Assembly: GCA_937128785.1 (NCBI GenBank)
Contig: CAKZMS010000433.1
Coordinates: 1-6,402 of the forward strand
Origin: an uncultured Opitutaceae bacterium
GTDB taxonomy: Bacteria; Verrucomicrobiota; Verrucomicrobiia; Opitutales; Opitutaceae
DNA: 6,402 nt
Reading direction: 5' to 3'
Below are positions 6,111 through 6,402 of this stretch, one piece after another. The position numbers and the translations under genes were made by a program. The notes beneath the pieces were generated by a model. It worked only from the letters and a program-made list of their open reading frames with translations. It searched no databases and was not told the origin of the DNA. Positions within the stretch are counted from its first letter, which is position 1, and each line of letters opens with the position of its first letter.

Positions 6111-6402
6111 CTATGCCGCCGGCTCGACCGTGGGAGGGTTCGCGAGGAAACGCTCCATGCGTGCGATGACCTTGTCTTTGCCGAGCACGCGAAAGATCTG
6201 CGTCAATCCAGGCCCTGCGTTCGTGCCGGTCAAAGCCAGGCGAGCCACGGCTTGATAGTCACCGAAGCCGTTTCCTTTGGTCTCCGCGAACGACTTGATG
6301 GCTTCCTCCACGGCGACCTCATCATCGAGCGATTCCTGTGCGGCCAGTAGGTCCTTCAACTCGGTCAGGCGGTCCAACGGTTCGCCCTTGCGGAAGGTCT
6401 TC
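6111..6402 (-). CDS. gltX: Glutamyl-tRNA synthetase, C-terminal end (truncated by the window edge)
   Basis: Only the last 96 residues are visible, read on the minus strand from the window edge to TAG at 6111-6113. The frame is open to the edge, beginning KTFRKGEPLDRL, so the TTG at 6377 is not a real start. The segment ARLALTGTNAGPGLTQIF followed by VLGKDKVIARMERFL matches the end of the helical anticodon-binding domain of bacterial GluRS, where a conserved LR.A.TG....P.L....LGK....R.. pattern occurs. GluRS charges tRNA-Glu in the cytoplasm. The HIGH and KMSKS catalytic motifs lie outside the window, so tRNA specificity cannot be judged. The gene is convergent with the sulfatase gene, with only 5 bases between the two stop codons and no terminator hairpin seen there. 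Confidence 0.88.
   Translation of the reverse strand, partial: KTFRKGEPLDRLTELKDLLAAQESLDDEVAVEEAIKSFAETKGNGFGDYQAVARLALTGTNAGPGLTQIFRVLGKDKVIARMERFLANPPTVEPAA

Noticed and set aside
1..6402. CRISPR arrays, tRNA or rRNA genes, insertion sequences
   Set aside because: No tandem direct repeats, no RNA gene signatures and no transposase-like frames were found; the window is filled by the six genes listed.

Overview
This window is almost wholly coding: six genes, with the longest non-coding gap about 80 bases. It looks like a bacterial chromosome of roughly 58-60% GC. The gene content suggests a heterotroph of the Planctomycetota-Verrucomicrobiota group, most likely Verrucomicrobiota. The reasons are secreted sulfatases placed beside c-type cytochrome/sugar-dehydrogenase fusions and uncharacterised secreted proteins, a GlnRS-type glutaminyl-tRNA synthetase, and starts without clear Shine-Dalgarno sites. 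This placement is inferred from protein character and was not tested by a search.

Layout. Bases 1-1716 (+) are the 3' part of glnS, glutaminyl-tRNA synthetase, missing only about 15-25 N-terminal residues. Bases 1775-2155 (+) are a single-domain response regulator (receiver only). Bases 2235-6105 (+) are a tight three-gene operon joined by two 4-base ATGA stop/start overlaps: a 224-residue secreted protein of unknown function, a 582-residue secreted fusion of cytochrome c to a glucose/sorbosone-dehydrogenase-type beta-propeller, and a 484-residue secreted formylglycine-type sulfatase. Bases 6111-6402 (-) are the C-terminal end of gltX, glutamyl-tRNA synthetase, convergent with the sulfatase gene and only 5 bases from it.

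Working together. The two aminoacyl-tRNA synthetases are housekeeping genes for glutamine and glutamate charging that bracket an accessory block. All three operon products carry export signals and overlap translationally, so they probably act together outside the cytoplasm. The working model is desulfation of a sulfated sugar by the sulfatase and oxidation of a sugar or aldose by the propeller domain, with electrons leaving through the fused haem. The small secreted protein would be a binding or accessory partner. The model is inference; the domain calls are well supported by visible motifs.

The most interesting candidate for an undescribed system is this three-gene secreted module, together with the unknown protein that heads it. 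Secondary points are a roughly 33-residue insertion in GlnRS, a hairpin covering the start codon of the operon's first gene, and a cluster of GATC-containing inverted repeats, including a perfect 18-base palindrome, inside the dehydrogenase gene.
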